23,335 nucleotides of DNA from NCBI GenBank assembly GCA_027031565.1, contig JALVPX010000260.1, forward strand, positions 1 to 23,335, written 5' to 3'. Shown piece after piece: positions 15,214-22,549 of the stretch (position 1 is the stretch's first letter; each line of letters starts with the position of its first letter). Below the pieces are notes generated by a model, which saw only the letters and a list, made by a program, of their open reading frames with translations, ran no database searches and was not told the DNA's origin. Origin of the DNA: Deltaproteobacteria bacterium. GTDB taxonomy: Bacteria; Desulfobacterota; Dissulfuribacteria; Dissulfuribacterales; JALVPX01. A program made the translations under genes and the position numbers.

Positions 15214-16626
15214 TCAGATTGCAATGCTCTGTCCATGTTTTGCTATATGGACCTGCGTCCGGGGCAGCTTTCGTTCCAGTGTCTTACGAAGGATTAAGGC
15301 AGCAGAAGGCTCCCCGTGAACCAATACAATCCTTTTGGGTGAAGCCTTCTTGGCAAAATTGATAAGATGAGTCCTGTCTGCATGTGCAGAAAAACCATTT
15401 ATGGTGTAAATCCTCGCCCGTACTGCAACTGGCTCTCCGAAGATATTGACCTTTTCCGCCCCTTCTATAATCCGCCTGCCCAGCGTCCCCTTGGCCTGAA
15501 AGCCCACGATGATAAGTGTCGTGGATTCCTTCCAGAGGTTGTGTTTCAAGTGGTGCTTTATACGCCCCCCTGTCATCATGCCGCTTCCTGCCAGGACGAT
15601 CTTTGGGCCGGGCACGTTGTGGATCGCCTTTGATTCTTCAGTGGTTTCGGTGAAGTAGAGACCGGGAAAAACAAATGGGGATTTCTTTTTGTCCTTTTGA
15701 TGGTTGAATATGTCCTTGTTGCAAAAATCGCAATGGCGATGATACAGCTTGGTTATGTCAATTGCCAAGGGACTGTTCAAAAAAACAGGCACCCGCTTGG
15801 ATAATTTTCCGCTGCGCTTCATCTGGCCCAAAATAAACAAGATTTCCTGAGTTCGCTCCAGGGCAAAGGTGGGTATCAAGACGGTTCCCCTGCGTTTTAC
15901 CGTGGAGGTTATGGCCTCCTCGAACTCTTCCACCGAACTCTCATACGATTTGTGGTCCCTGTTTCCATAGGTGGATTCCATTACGAGGGTGTCAATTGGG
16001 CGCTCTGGATCATCGGGATCGTTTACCACCGGCCTGTTGCCATCGCCGAGATCTCCGGTATAGAGCAGCGTTCTGGGCTCTCCACGCCTGCCGGGATATT
16101 TTATGTAGATTTGGGCTGAGCCCAAGATATGGCCTGCATCTACTGCATGGAACGTAACAGAGACGTCATTTCCCAAATCGATCTTCTCGTGATAGCGCAC
16201 ATTGTGCCTGAAAAAATCCATTGAATAAAAGACATCTTCCACTGAAAAGAGCGGTTCTGTCACCACTATGCCTGCCCTTGTGAGCCTCCGCTTTTTCCAC
16301 AGGAACTCCTCTTTTAAGATGTGGGCAGCATCAAGCAGTATCAATAGTGCAATATCACGGGTAGGAGGCGTGCAATAGATATCGCCCTTAAAGCCCTTGC
16401 TGACCAGGACCGGAATTCTTCCGCAGTGATCCAGGTGGCCGTGGCTCAAGAGAAGCGCATCAATCCTTTCAGGCGCAAAGCCGAAGGGGCCGTAATTCCT
16501 CTTTTCGATTTCCCAAGGCCCCTGATACTGGCCGCAATCAAGAAGATAACGTTTGCCTTTGATATGAATTAAATTACACGAACCTGTAACGCCTGAGGCA
16601 GCACCGTGAAAGCTGATCTTTGCCAT
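15214..16626 (-). CDS. Beta-CASP metallo-beta-lactamase fold protein (putative RNA-processing nuclease)
   Basis: A 470-residue cytoplasmic protein of the MBL-fold / beta-CASP / RMMBL architecture (Ysh1-like, YsnF/CPSF-type). Metal-binding motifs are HGHLDH (62-67), H166 in AGHILGS, D192 in YTGDLGDG, H415 in GFSAHADR and H437 in LVHGEP; the beta-CASP insert lies about 215-390, with IPTFALERTQE. This family contains RNA endo- and exonucleases, so RNA processing is likely but inferred. ATG 16626 is chosen because AAAGGAGGT lies ten bases upstream and the protein then begins at the conserved strand; the frame is open to 16770 but the extra residues are not family-like. It is divergent from hemL and precedes the radical SAM gene. 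Confidence 0.93.
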   Translation of the reverse strand: MAKISFHGAASGVTGSCNLIHIKGKRYLLDCGQYQGPWEIEKRNYGPFGFAPERIDALLLSHGHLDHCGRIPVLVSKGFKGDIYCTPPTRDIALLILLDAAHILKEEFLWKKRRLTRAGIVVTEPLFSVEDVFYSMDFFRHNVRYHEKIDLGNDVSVTFHAVDAGHILGSAQIYIKYPGRRGEPRTLLYTGDLGDGNRPVVNDPDDPERPIDTLVMESTYGNRDHKSYESSVEEFEEAITSTVKRRGTVLIPTFALERTQEILFILGQMKRSGKLSKRVPVFLNSPLAIDITKLYHRHCDFCNKDIFNHQKDKKKSPFVFPGLYFTETTEESKAIHNVPGPKIVLAGSGMMTGGRIKHHLKHNLWKESTTLIIVGFQAKGTLGRRIIEGAEKVNIFGEPVAVRARIYTINGFSAHADRTHLINFAKKASPKRIVLVHGEPSAALILRKTLERKLPRTQVHIAKHGQSIAI

Positions 16627-16687
16627 GGAACGATTGACCTCCTTTTTCTCCATTTCATTTACCAGCAAATGGAGGCAAAGAAAAGGA

Positions 16688-16710
16688 AGTGACGGCACAT
16701 CAGCGTCACT
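16688..16710. promoter_or_regulatory. Perfect 7-bp inverted repeat, candidate operator
   Basis: AGTGACG (16688-16694) and CGTCACT (16704-16710) are exact reverse complements separated by nine bases. The repeat ends four bases before the candidate hemL -35 element and lies in the leader or promoter region of the divergent metallo-beta-lactamase gene, so a protein bound here could affect both. The spacing is wider than that of Crp or Fnr sites. Confidence 0.45.
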
Positions 16711-16713
16711 ATC

Positions 16714-16742
16714 TTGCCATTGGATATTTGGCTGAGTAATCT
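16714..16742 (+). promoter_or_regulatory. Candidate hemL promoter
   Basis: TTGCCA (16714-16719) and TAATCT (16737-16742) are separated by 17 bases. This gives 5/6 and 3/6 matches to the housekeeping consensus, with a predicted start near 16749 and a leader of about 33 bases. Confidence 0.4.
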
Positions 16743-16781
16743 CATTCAGGCAACGTCTAATTTTTCTCAAATGGAGGTCTT

Positions 16782-18074
16782 ATGAAGTTCTACACACTGT
16801 CTGAGCACTATTTTGAAGAGGCCAGAAAAAGCATCCCTGGGGGCGTCAACAGCCCTGTAAGGGCGTGCAAGAGCGTTGGACGCAATCCCATTTTCGTGGA
16901 ACGGGGCATGGGAGCATACATATATGATGCAGACGGCAATGAATACATAGACTATGTGTGTTCGTGGGGGCCGATGGTACTGGGGCATTGTCATCCAGAG
17001 GTTCAAGGAGCGGTTGCAGAGGCCCTTGATGGAGGCACCAGTTTCGGGATCCCCACATGGAGAGAAGTTGAGCTTGCTGAAAAGATCGTGGCAATGGTCC
17101 CCTCCATAGAAAAGGTGAGACTGGTTAACTCCGGCACCGAGGCCACGATGAGCGCGATAAGGCTTGCCCGCGGCTTTACGGGCAGGAAAAAAATCGTGAA
17201 GTTTGACGGATGCTACCATGGGCATGCAGATTCGTTCCTGGTCAAGGCGGGTTCCGGGGTGGCAACACTGGGCATACCCGGAAGCCCTGGCGTGCCGGAA
17301 GAAATTGTGGCCAACACCATATCCATTCCTTTTAATGATCCTGACGCTGTGAAGGAACTCCTGAAAAAAGAAGCCCGGGACATTGCAGCAGTAATTGTTG
17401 AGCCCGTTCCTGCTAATATGGGCGTTGTGCCTCCAAGGGAAGGTTTTTTGGAGGAGTTGAGAAATTGGACCAGGGAACATGATATATTGCTGATCTTTGA
17501 CGAGGTTATTACAGGCTTCAGGCTTGGTCCCGGAGGGGCACAAGAGTATTTCGGTGTCAGTCCCGACATCACATGCCTTGGCAAGATAATAGGCGGCGGA
17601 CTGCCTGTTGGCGCCTATGGAGGAAGGGCGGAGATCATGGATCAGATTGCGCCGGAGGGCCCCGTCTACCAGGCAGGCACCTTGTCAGGCAACCCCCTTG
17701 CCACTGCAGCCGGTCTTGCAACCCTGAATGTATTGTCCCGCCCAGGTATTTATGAGAGCCTGGAGGAGAAGGCGTTGCAAATGGAAGAAGGGCTTTGTGA
17801 CATTGCTTCCAAGCTAGGTATCAAGGCAGTGGTTCAAAGAATTGGTTCCATGATGACTACCTTTTTCGGCCAGCAGGAACCAGTAACCAATTTTGACCAG
17901 GCAATGGCCTCAGATACCGAGATGTACGGAGCATTTTTCAGGAACATGGTCGAACTGGGCATATGGATCGCCCCTTCCCAGTTTGAAGCAGCCTTTGTTT
18001 CAACTGCTCACACTCCGGATGATATCGAAGAAACCATGAGTGCAGCCTATACTGCCCTTGAAAAGCTAAAATAG
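16782..18074 (+). CDS. hemL: Glutamate-1-semialdehyde 2,1-aminomutase
   Basis: A PLP-dependent class III aminotransferase-fold enzyme of 430 residues that converts glutamate-1-semialdehyde to 5-aminolevulinate, the C5 entry to tetrapyrrole (heme, siroheme, cobalamin) synthesis. Family landmarks are the N-terminal PGGVNSPVRA (19-28), VNSGTEATMSAIRLAR (115-130), FDGCYHGHAD (141-150), the cofactor-contacting FDEVITGFR (239-247), and Schiff-base lysine K268 in LGKIIGGGLPVGAYGG. The C-terminal part ends in the usual helix (TPDDIEETMSAA). The length is normal. GGAGG at 16773-16777 precedes the ATG by four bases. It is a single-gene unit, divergent from the metallo-beta-lactamase gene and 148 bases before the atp genes. 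No other heme genes are present. Confidence 0.97.
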   Translation: MKFYTLSEHYFEEARKSIPGGVNSPVRACKSVGRNPIFVERGMGAYIYDADGNEYIDYVCSWGPMVLGHCHPEVQGAVAEALDGGTSFGIPTWREVELAEKIVAMVPSIEKVRLVNSGTEATMSAIRLARGFTGRKKIVKFDGCYHGHADSFLVKAGSGVATLGIPGSPGVPEEIVANTISIPFNDPDAVKELLKKEARDIAAVIVEPVPANMGVVPPREGFLEELRNWTREHDILLIFDEVITGFRLGPGGAQEYFGVSPDITCLGKIIGGGLPVGAYGGRAEIMDQIAPEGPVYQAGTLSGNPLATAAGLATLNVLSRPGIYESLEEKALQMEEGLCDIASKLGIKAVVQRIGSMMTTFFGQQEPVTNFDQAMASDTEMYGAFFRNMVELGIWIAPSQFEAAFVSTAHTPDDIEETMSAAYTALEKLK

Positions 18075-18121
18075 CCGGCTTTTTCGTGCCACGAAGATTC
18101 TACTGCCAGGAGTTTTTAGGA

Positions 18122-18150
18122 TTGACATACTCAATCTACTGTGCTATTGC
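18122..18150 (+). promoter_or_regulatory. Promoter of the F0 ATP synthase operon
   Basis: A perfect TTGACA (18122-18127) is followed after 17 bases by TATTGC (18145-18150), preceded by an extended -10 TG (18142-18143). The predicted start is near 18157, giving a leader of about 66 bases before the first atp gene. Confidence 0.55.
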
Positions 18151-18222
18151 TACCACCTTAGAAATGAATGGCTGTTCAGTCCATCCTGGGCCTGAACGGA
18201 TGAGACAGGCCAAGGGCAATGA

Positions 18223-18507
18223 ATGGGGAAGGTAAAGGAAGAATTAGGACAATTGCTTCGAAGCCTGAGCGTGGCTTCGACAATAACCCTTTCCATTGTC
18301 TTCTCCATTTTTGCCGGGGTGCTGGCAGGATATTATTTAGATACCAAGGTATTTGATGGCAAGACCTATCCTTGGCTTACAATAATTTGCATGGGGTTCG
18401 GGATAGGGGGAGGCATTAAGAATTTTTTCATAATGACAAAACGATTCAGCAATATGAAAAACAAAGGGCCTTCAGACGAAGAAAAAAAGACTGAGGGCGA
18501 CCGCTAA
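18223..18507 (+). CDS. atpZ: AtpZ-like small F0F1 ATP synthase accessory protein
   Basis: A 94-residue membrane protein with two hydrophobic segments (about residues 20-38 and 50-72) separated by a short polar loop containing YLDTKVFDGKTYPW, the typical pattern of AtpZ/AtpI-type accessory subunits. The C-terminal tail is charged (Lys, Glu, Asp). In other bacteria AtpZ with AtpI has been linked to magnesium or calcium transport or to c-ring assembly; neither can be read from this sequence. It is the first gene of the F0 operon and the next gene starts two bases after its stop. An AAGGG ribosome site lies six bases upstream of ATG 18223. An overlapping ATG at 18219 is out of frame. Confidence 0.82.
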   Translation: MGKVKEELGQLLRSLSVASTITLSIVFSIFAGVLAGYYLDTKVFDGKTYPWLTIICMGFGIGGGIKNFFIMTKRFSNMKNKGPSDEEKKTEGDR

Positions 18508-18509
18508 AT

Positions 18510-18920
18510 ATGTCAGGGATTAGACAGGTCCTTCGGGGAGAATTGGGAGACAATTTTACACGATTTTTTATAGCAGCCAGCTGGTTTCTGATGGCTGGTG
18601 CTGCGCTTGTAGCCCTGTTGATATCCTCAGAAAAGATGAGTGTCGGCATATTGATCGGCGGTACCATCTCCGGCCTCAATTACATTGGGTTAGAGAAGGA
18701 TTGCAGGCGCACAGTACAGTGGGGCACGATTGCAGCATATTTCGGCGGGCTTGCTGTCAGGATGGCCCTAATAGCCTTGGCGGTGACTATAGCCTTTCTA
18801 TTCTTCAGAAACTTCTTCTCACCCATAGGCCTGTTTATTGGTCTCTCTATTGGAATAATTAACTTTTATATACTTGTTCTCGGCATGCTTGCCTACAAGT
18901 TCAGGGTTAAGGAGGCATAG
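18510..18920 (+). CDS. atpI: ATP synthase subunit I (AtpI-like)
   Basis: A 136-residue membrane protein with four predicted hydrophobic segments, at about residues 19-39, 44-62, 72-98 and 104-128. This layout, the GG-x-ISGLNYIGL loop and its place directly before the a-subunit gene fit the ATP-synt_I family, which helps assemble the c-ring. Sequence conservation in this family is low, so position counts heavily in the call. The ATG lies two bases after the atpZ stop; a GAGGG about 12 bases upstream may serve as ribosome site, or translation may be coupled. The stop codon region overlaps the atpB ribosome site (AAGGAGG, 18909-18915). Confidence 0.8.
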   Translation: MSGIRQVLRGELGDNFTRFFIAASWFLMAGAALVALLISSEKMSVGILIGGTISGLNYIGLEKDCRRTVQWGTIAAYFGGLAVRMALIALAVTIAFLFFRNFFSPIGLFIGLSIGIINFYILVLGMLAYKFRVKEA

Positions 18921-18923
18921 AAA

Positions 18924-19640
18924 ATGGAACATCCACTACTATTTTTGAGCGTGATCCTCGATGCACTCGGATTGCCTGCGCATGGAGGTGACTCTTTCCT
19001 GGCCAAGATCCTGGCGCCTCACATGCAGTACAGTATGCTGGCTATGGTGGTCTGCATAATAGTGGCCTTGCTTGCCACAAGGCGCATGGAGATCATACCA
19101 AAGGGCCTTCAAAATCTTATGGAACTCTTTGTCTCATGGGCTGAGGATTTCATTGATGAACAGACCCATGACAAGAAAAAGACATTGATCATACTGCCTG
19201 TAATGGCAACATTCATGTTCTACATCCTGGTGGCCAATTACATGGGCCTGATTCCAGGCTTTATGTCTCCTACCGCAAACCTGAATGTCACCCTTGGATG
19301 CACAGCGATATCAATCGCGCTGTATCACATCCTGGGTGTACGTTTTCATGGCATAAAATATATCAAACATTTCATGGGACCAATCCCATGGATGGCTCCA
19401 ATGATGTTCCCAATCGAAGTATTCAGTCATATAGGGCGCATCCTTTCACTGTCCATTCGACTCTTTGGCAACATGGTCTCTAAGGAGATCTTGCTCGGGC
19501 TCTTGTTCATGCTGGCAGGCCAATATCTTGCGCCGCTCCCAATCATGTTCCTGGGTGTCTTGGTCTGTCTGCTGCAGGCATTCATATTTTTCGTGCTCTC
19601 TGTGGTCTACTCAGTGGAAGCCATGAGCGAAGGACATTAA
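18924..19640 (+). CDS. atpB: F0 ATP synthase subunit a
   Basis: The stator membrane subunit that carries the ion half-channels next to the c-ring; 238 residues, normal for the family. The essential arginine is R179 in LSLSIRLFGNM (equivalent to E. coli R210). The preceding FPIEVFSHIGR and the final helices (QAFIFFVLSVVYS) are also typical. Five to six membrane segments are visible. A strong AAGGAGG lies eight bases before ATG 18924. The unusual short histidine-containing N-terminus (HPLLFL, LPAHGGD) resembles that of other a subunits. The next gene follows after 56 bases of AT-rich leader. Confidence 0.97.
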   Translation: MEHPLLFLSVILDALGLPAHGGDSFLAKILAPHMQYSMLAMVVCIIVALLATRRMEIIPKGLQNLMELFVSWAEDFIDEQTHDKKKTLIILPVMATFMFYILVANYMGLIPGFMSPTANLNVTLGCTAISIALYHILGVRFHGIKYIKHFMGPIPWMAPMMFPIEVFSHIGRILSLSIRLFGNMVSKEILLGLLFMLAGQYLAPLPIMFLGVLVCLLQAFIFFVLSVVYSVEAMSEGH

Positions 19641-19680
19641 AGATACAAGATGAAACAGTAATAAAAAATTATAAAAAGAT

Positions 19681-19689
19681 TAAGGAGGT
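19681..19689 (+). promoter_or_regulatory. Very strong ribosome binding site of atpE
   Basis: TAAGGAGGT matches the anti-Shine-Dalgarno sequence over nine bases, seven bases before the GTG start. It follows an AT-rich, probably unstructured stretch (19641-19680). This is the strongest site in the operon and fits the need for many c subunits per complex; it also makes the GTG start credible. Confidence 0.7.
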
Positions 19690-19696
19690 TTAAACA

Positions 19697-20071
19697 GTGA
19701 AAAGATTGTCATGGATTTCAGTTCTTACAATGGTGATGGTGTTGGGTGGAGCAGCAATAGCTGCAGCTGCTGAGGGAGATGTAGCCAAGGGCGGACATGT
19801 CGGCTTCGTGATGGCTGCCTCACTGCTTGCCGCAGGCCTGGGAGTTGGTGTTGCCGCATCTGGATGCGGTGTTGGAATGGGTCACGCAGCCAGGGGATGT
19901 CTGGAGGGAACTGCAAGAAATCCTGAAATGGCTGGTAAGCTCACAGTTACCATGTTCATCGGCCTGGCTTTGATTGAATCTCTCACCATTTACGCCCTGG
20001 TCGTGGCACTTATTGCCCTCTATGCCAATCCTTTGTTGCCGAAGCTTATGTCCATTTTCGGCCTTTCCTAG
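19697..20071 (+). CDS. atpE: F0 ATP synthase subunit c with leader-like N-terminus
   Basis: The proteolipid that forms the rotating ring, 124 residues against about 80 for a typical c subunit. The extra length is an N-terminal segment with Lys-Arg, a hydrophobic core and AAAA (about residues 1-25) that looks like a signal peptide. The mature part has helix 1 (about 35-62, Gly-rich), the polar loop ARNPE (73-77) and helix 2 with ion-binding E94 in LALIESLTIYALVVALI. The position equal to the sodium-binding Gln32 of Ilyobacter is M61, which suggests protons rather than sodium, although E94, S95 and Y99 resemble sodium types. The start is GTG. The gene ends 24 bases before the stop of the convergent UvrA-like gene. 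Confidence 0.95.
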   Translation: MKRLSWISVLTMVMVLGGAAIAAAAEGDVAKGGHVGFVMAASLLAAGLGVGVAASGCGVGMGHAARGCLEGTARNPEMAGKLTVTMFIGLALIESLTIYALVVALIALYANPLLPKLMSIFGLS

Positions 20072-20095
20072 GCCGCCATTGCTGGCAACCAAAGA

Positions 20096-22471
20096 CTAAC
20101 GATTACCAAAATGGGCCGCCATCTCAGGCGGTCCATTTTTTATTATGCAGCCCCCGTAAGGACCACCGCCAGGCCCCATCTCTATCAGCCAATCACTGCT
20201 CGCAATTATTTCCTCACTATCTTCGATGATCAACAAGGTAACCCCCTGATCAGACAATATCCTAAGACGCTCAAGAATTAGAGCCACATCAGAAGGATGA
20301 AGTCCTGCAGAGGGCTCATCCAGCACTATGCAGTGGCCAGCCCCTGCCCCTTCCCGTCCGCCTTTGGTGCCTGCCAGGAGTTTGGCCAGCCTCAGCCTCA
20401 TCCTTTCACCGCCTGACAGGGTAGCAGAGGCTTGGCCCAGGGCAAGATAGCCAACACCTGCTTGAGAGGCAGACGAGAGCGTCTCCCTTATTTTGCCTAT
20501 CCTGAGGAAGAAGTCAGCAGCCTCATCTATGGTCATGCGCAGAATGTCCAGTATGTTTTTGCCTTTATAAGTGCAGCTCAAGACGTCTGGCATGTAACGC
20601 GCTCCGCTGCATACCGGGCACACCATCTCCACAGGTGGAAGATGGTTGATTTCCAGGCTGATCGTACCCATGCCTTTGCATTCCTCGCACCGCCCCCCAG
20701 GCCTTGACAGGGAGAAGAGAGCCCGGCTGAAACCCCGCGCCCTTGCCTCCCTGGTCTTTGCAAACAAGCCCCTTATGGAATCGAAAAGACCAAGATATGT
20801 TGCTACAATTGAGCTCTTGCTTCCCCGTAATGGTGACTGGTCCAGAATGTGAACCGTAAAGCCTTCCTGCCTAAGCATTGGCACGATTCCCTTGAGCACA
20901 AGGGTGCTTTTGCCTGACCCTGACGGTCCGGTAACGGCGATAAATTGCCCGAAGGGCAGATCCAGGGAAATATTTCTCAAGTTGTTGACATTTAAACCTG
21001 AAATCTGCAATTTCCCTGCGCCGTCTTTCCTGGAACCATATCTTTCATCAGACCCTTTACCGTGTGCCAGCTTGGTTACACCTTTTCTGCCCTTCTTTTT
21101 GTTGAAAAAGTCGTGAGCCGGGCCATTGAAGCAGACCTGTCCTCCCTTGGTGCCGCCGCCAGGCCCAAGTTCGATAATCCAGTCCAGGTTCTTCAAGAGC
21201 CTTTCGTCGTGTTCAATGACAATCACGCTGTTGCCAGAGGCTTTCAACTGCCGCAACAATTGATGCAATGCATCCAGGTCCTTTGAATGAAGGCCGACAG
21301 TGGGCTCATCCAGAATAACCAGACACCCTGACAGGCCCTTGTGAATCTGAACAGCAATCCTCAATTTCTGGAGTTCGCCCCTGGACAGGGTGGTGATCGG
21401 CCTGCACAGTCCCAGGTAGGAAAGACCAGAATCGGCAATCGTTGCGATATATCTTTTCAATATGTCAATCACAGGCCTAACCCTGGCATCGCTTCGAAAT
21501 TCCGCTGCCACTGCCTCGATTATTTTTTCCAATTCATCTATGCGCTTGTTGATCATGTGGTGATATGCCACACCAGCCACGGATACGTGACGAGCAAAAT
21601 CCGACAGGCCGCTGTTCTGGCATTTTTCACATCCCCGCCCTGCGCAGTCAGGGCACTGCCCGGCTGCATTTCTCCTGGTAAAAAGGCCAGGTTCCAAGTC
21701 TGGAAATAGCTGCATACATTTTGGACATACCATCCTGGTTGTAAAATCCAGGTATTGAGAGATGGTCTGTGTGGAATCCGGGGCAAAGATGGCCACCTTG
21801 ATGATGCCGTTGCCCTTGCTTGAAGCGAGCCTTAGCCCATCCTCTATGCGGGCAGACCGGCCCGGCCTTGCTACTATACGGTCGATAACAATATTCACTC
21901 CATCCAGCCCGTGATCATCCAAATCAATCTCATCCAGCATGAAAAAGGATCCTTCCTTTTCAATTCTTATAAAGCCCGCCTTCTGGAGCTCCTGAAGGCT
22001 CAAACCAGGGTTCGGGATCATGATGGCATACCTGGTGCCCTCTGGAAGGGAGGAAAGTTCATAGACGACCCGGGAAAGGGCTTGGGGCCTTATGGATAGG
22101 CCGCATTCAGGGCAGAATGGTGTGCCGGCCACTGAATATAGAATTCTCAGAAAGGTGTATATATCTGTTACCGAGCCCACTGAACCCCGCGTTGCTGCAT
22201 ATTCGGGAACCTGCTCCAGATAGATTGCAGGTGGAAGCCCATTTATGGCCTGGGCCCTGGGTCTTTTGACAGCCGAACGCTTAAGTGTCTTGTCCAGGCC
22301 CAGTGATTCGAGATAAAGGCGCCGGCCTTCAAGGAAGAGGGTCTTGCCCAACGTTGACTTACCTGAGCCTGAAGGTCCAACAAGGCCTATGAGTTGACCC
22401 AGGGGTAGGGTCAACTCTGAAATATGGAGATTGTTTTCCTGCAGTTCCCTTATTTCTATATACTTACGCAT
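20096..22471 (-). CDS. UvrA-like ABC ATPase, short paralogue
   Basis: A 791-residue tandem ABC ATPase of the UvrA family, shorter than the about 940 of UvrA proper. NBD I has Walker A GPSGSGKST (32-40), YLESLGL, a UvrB-binding-like region (about 120-230), zinc-site cysteines (120/123, 249/252, 273/276, 281/284), signature LSRGE (362-366), Walker B VILDEP and H421. NBD II has Walker A GPSGSGKST (515-523), zinc cysteines (595/598, 618/621), a normal LSGGE (685-689), Walker B IVLDEP and, in place of the usual H-loop His, D751 in IIEDSEE. The signature helix domain I and the loop after it are shortened. It could be a repair-independent or modified UvrA; a true uvrA elsewhere cannot be excluded. 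ATG 22471 has no clear ribosome site. Its end contains the terminator of atpE. Confidence 0.9.
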   Translation of the reverse strand: MRKYIEIRELQENNLHISELTLPLGQLIGLVGPSGSGKSTLGKTLFLEGRRLYLESLGLDKTLKRSAVKRPRAQAINGLPPAIYLEQVPEYAATRGSVGSVTDIYTFLRILYSVAGTPFCPECGLSIRPQALSRVVYELSSLPEGTRYAIMIPNPGLSLQELQKAGFIRIEKEGSFFMLDEIDLDDHGLDGVNIVIDRIVARPGRSARIEDGLRLASSKGNGIIKVAIFAPDSTQTISQYLDFTTRMVCPKCMQLFPDLEPGLFTRRNAAGQCPDCAGRGCEKCQNSGLSDFARHVSVAGVAYHHMINKRIDELEKIIEAVAAEFRSDARVRPVIDILKRYIATIADSGLSYLGLCRPITTLSRGELQKLRIAVQIHKGLSGCLVILDEPTVGLHSKDLDALHQLLRQLKASGNSVIVIEHDERLLKNLDWIIELGPGGGTKGGQVCFNGPAHDFFNKKKGRKGVTKLAHGKGSDERYGSRKDGAGKLQISGLNVNNLRNISLDLPFGQFIAVTGPSGSGKSTLVLKGIVPMLRQEGFTVHILDQSPLRGSKSSIVATYLGLFDSIRGLFAKTREARARGFSRALFSLSRPGGRCEECKGMGTISLEINHLPPVEMVCPVCSGARYMPDVLSCTYKGKNILDILRMTIDEAADFFLRIGKIRETLSSASQAGVGYLALGQASATLSGGERMRLRLAKLLAGTKGGREGAGAGHCIVLDEPSAGLHPSDVALILERLRILSDQGVTLLIIEDSEEIIASSDWLIEMGPGGGPYGGCIIKNGPPEMAAHFGNR
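20111..20141 (+). terminator. Rho-independent terminator of the F0 operon
   Basis: ATGGGCCGCC (20111-20120) and GGCGGTCCAT (20127-20136) form a ten-pair stem with one G-T wobble and a six-base loop, followed by a T-run (20136-20141). It sits 40 bases after the atpE stop and inside the last codons of the convergent UvrA-like gene. A short A-run on the other side may let it act weakly on the minus strand too. Confidence 0.8.
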
Positions 22472-22479
22472 GCTATTAC

Positions 22480-22508
22480 ATTATAATCCAATTTTCGCTG
22501 AATGCTCA
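22480..22508 (-). promoter_or_regulatory. Candidate promoter of the UvrA-like gene
   Basis: On the minus strand a perfect TATAAT (22485-22480) lies eight bases before the ATG; the hexamer 17 bases upstream is TGAGCA, a 3/6 match. Transcription would start within a few bases of the start codon. A TATAAT also occurs on the plus strand at 22482-22487. Confidence 0.35.
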
Positions 22509-22511
22509 TGC

Positions 22512-22540
22512 TTGACAAGATGCACAGCAGAATTTATCTC
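22512..22540 (+). promoter_or_regulatory. selC promoter
   Basis: A perfect TTGACA (22512-22517) and TATCTC (22535-22540) are separated by 17 bases. The predicted start near 22547 is just before the first base of the tRNA at 22550. Confidence 0.6.
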
Positions 22541-22549
22541 TGTGATGAC

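Noticed and set aside
16767..17543. 258-codon minus-strand frame opposite hemL
   Set aside because: It mirrors the conserved hemL codons and shows no family features.
18080..18098. hemL terminator at TTCGTG-C-CACGAA
   Set aside because: The dyad has a one-base centre and cannot form a normal hairpin; the T-run precedes it.
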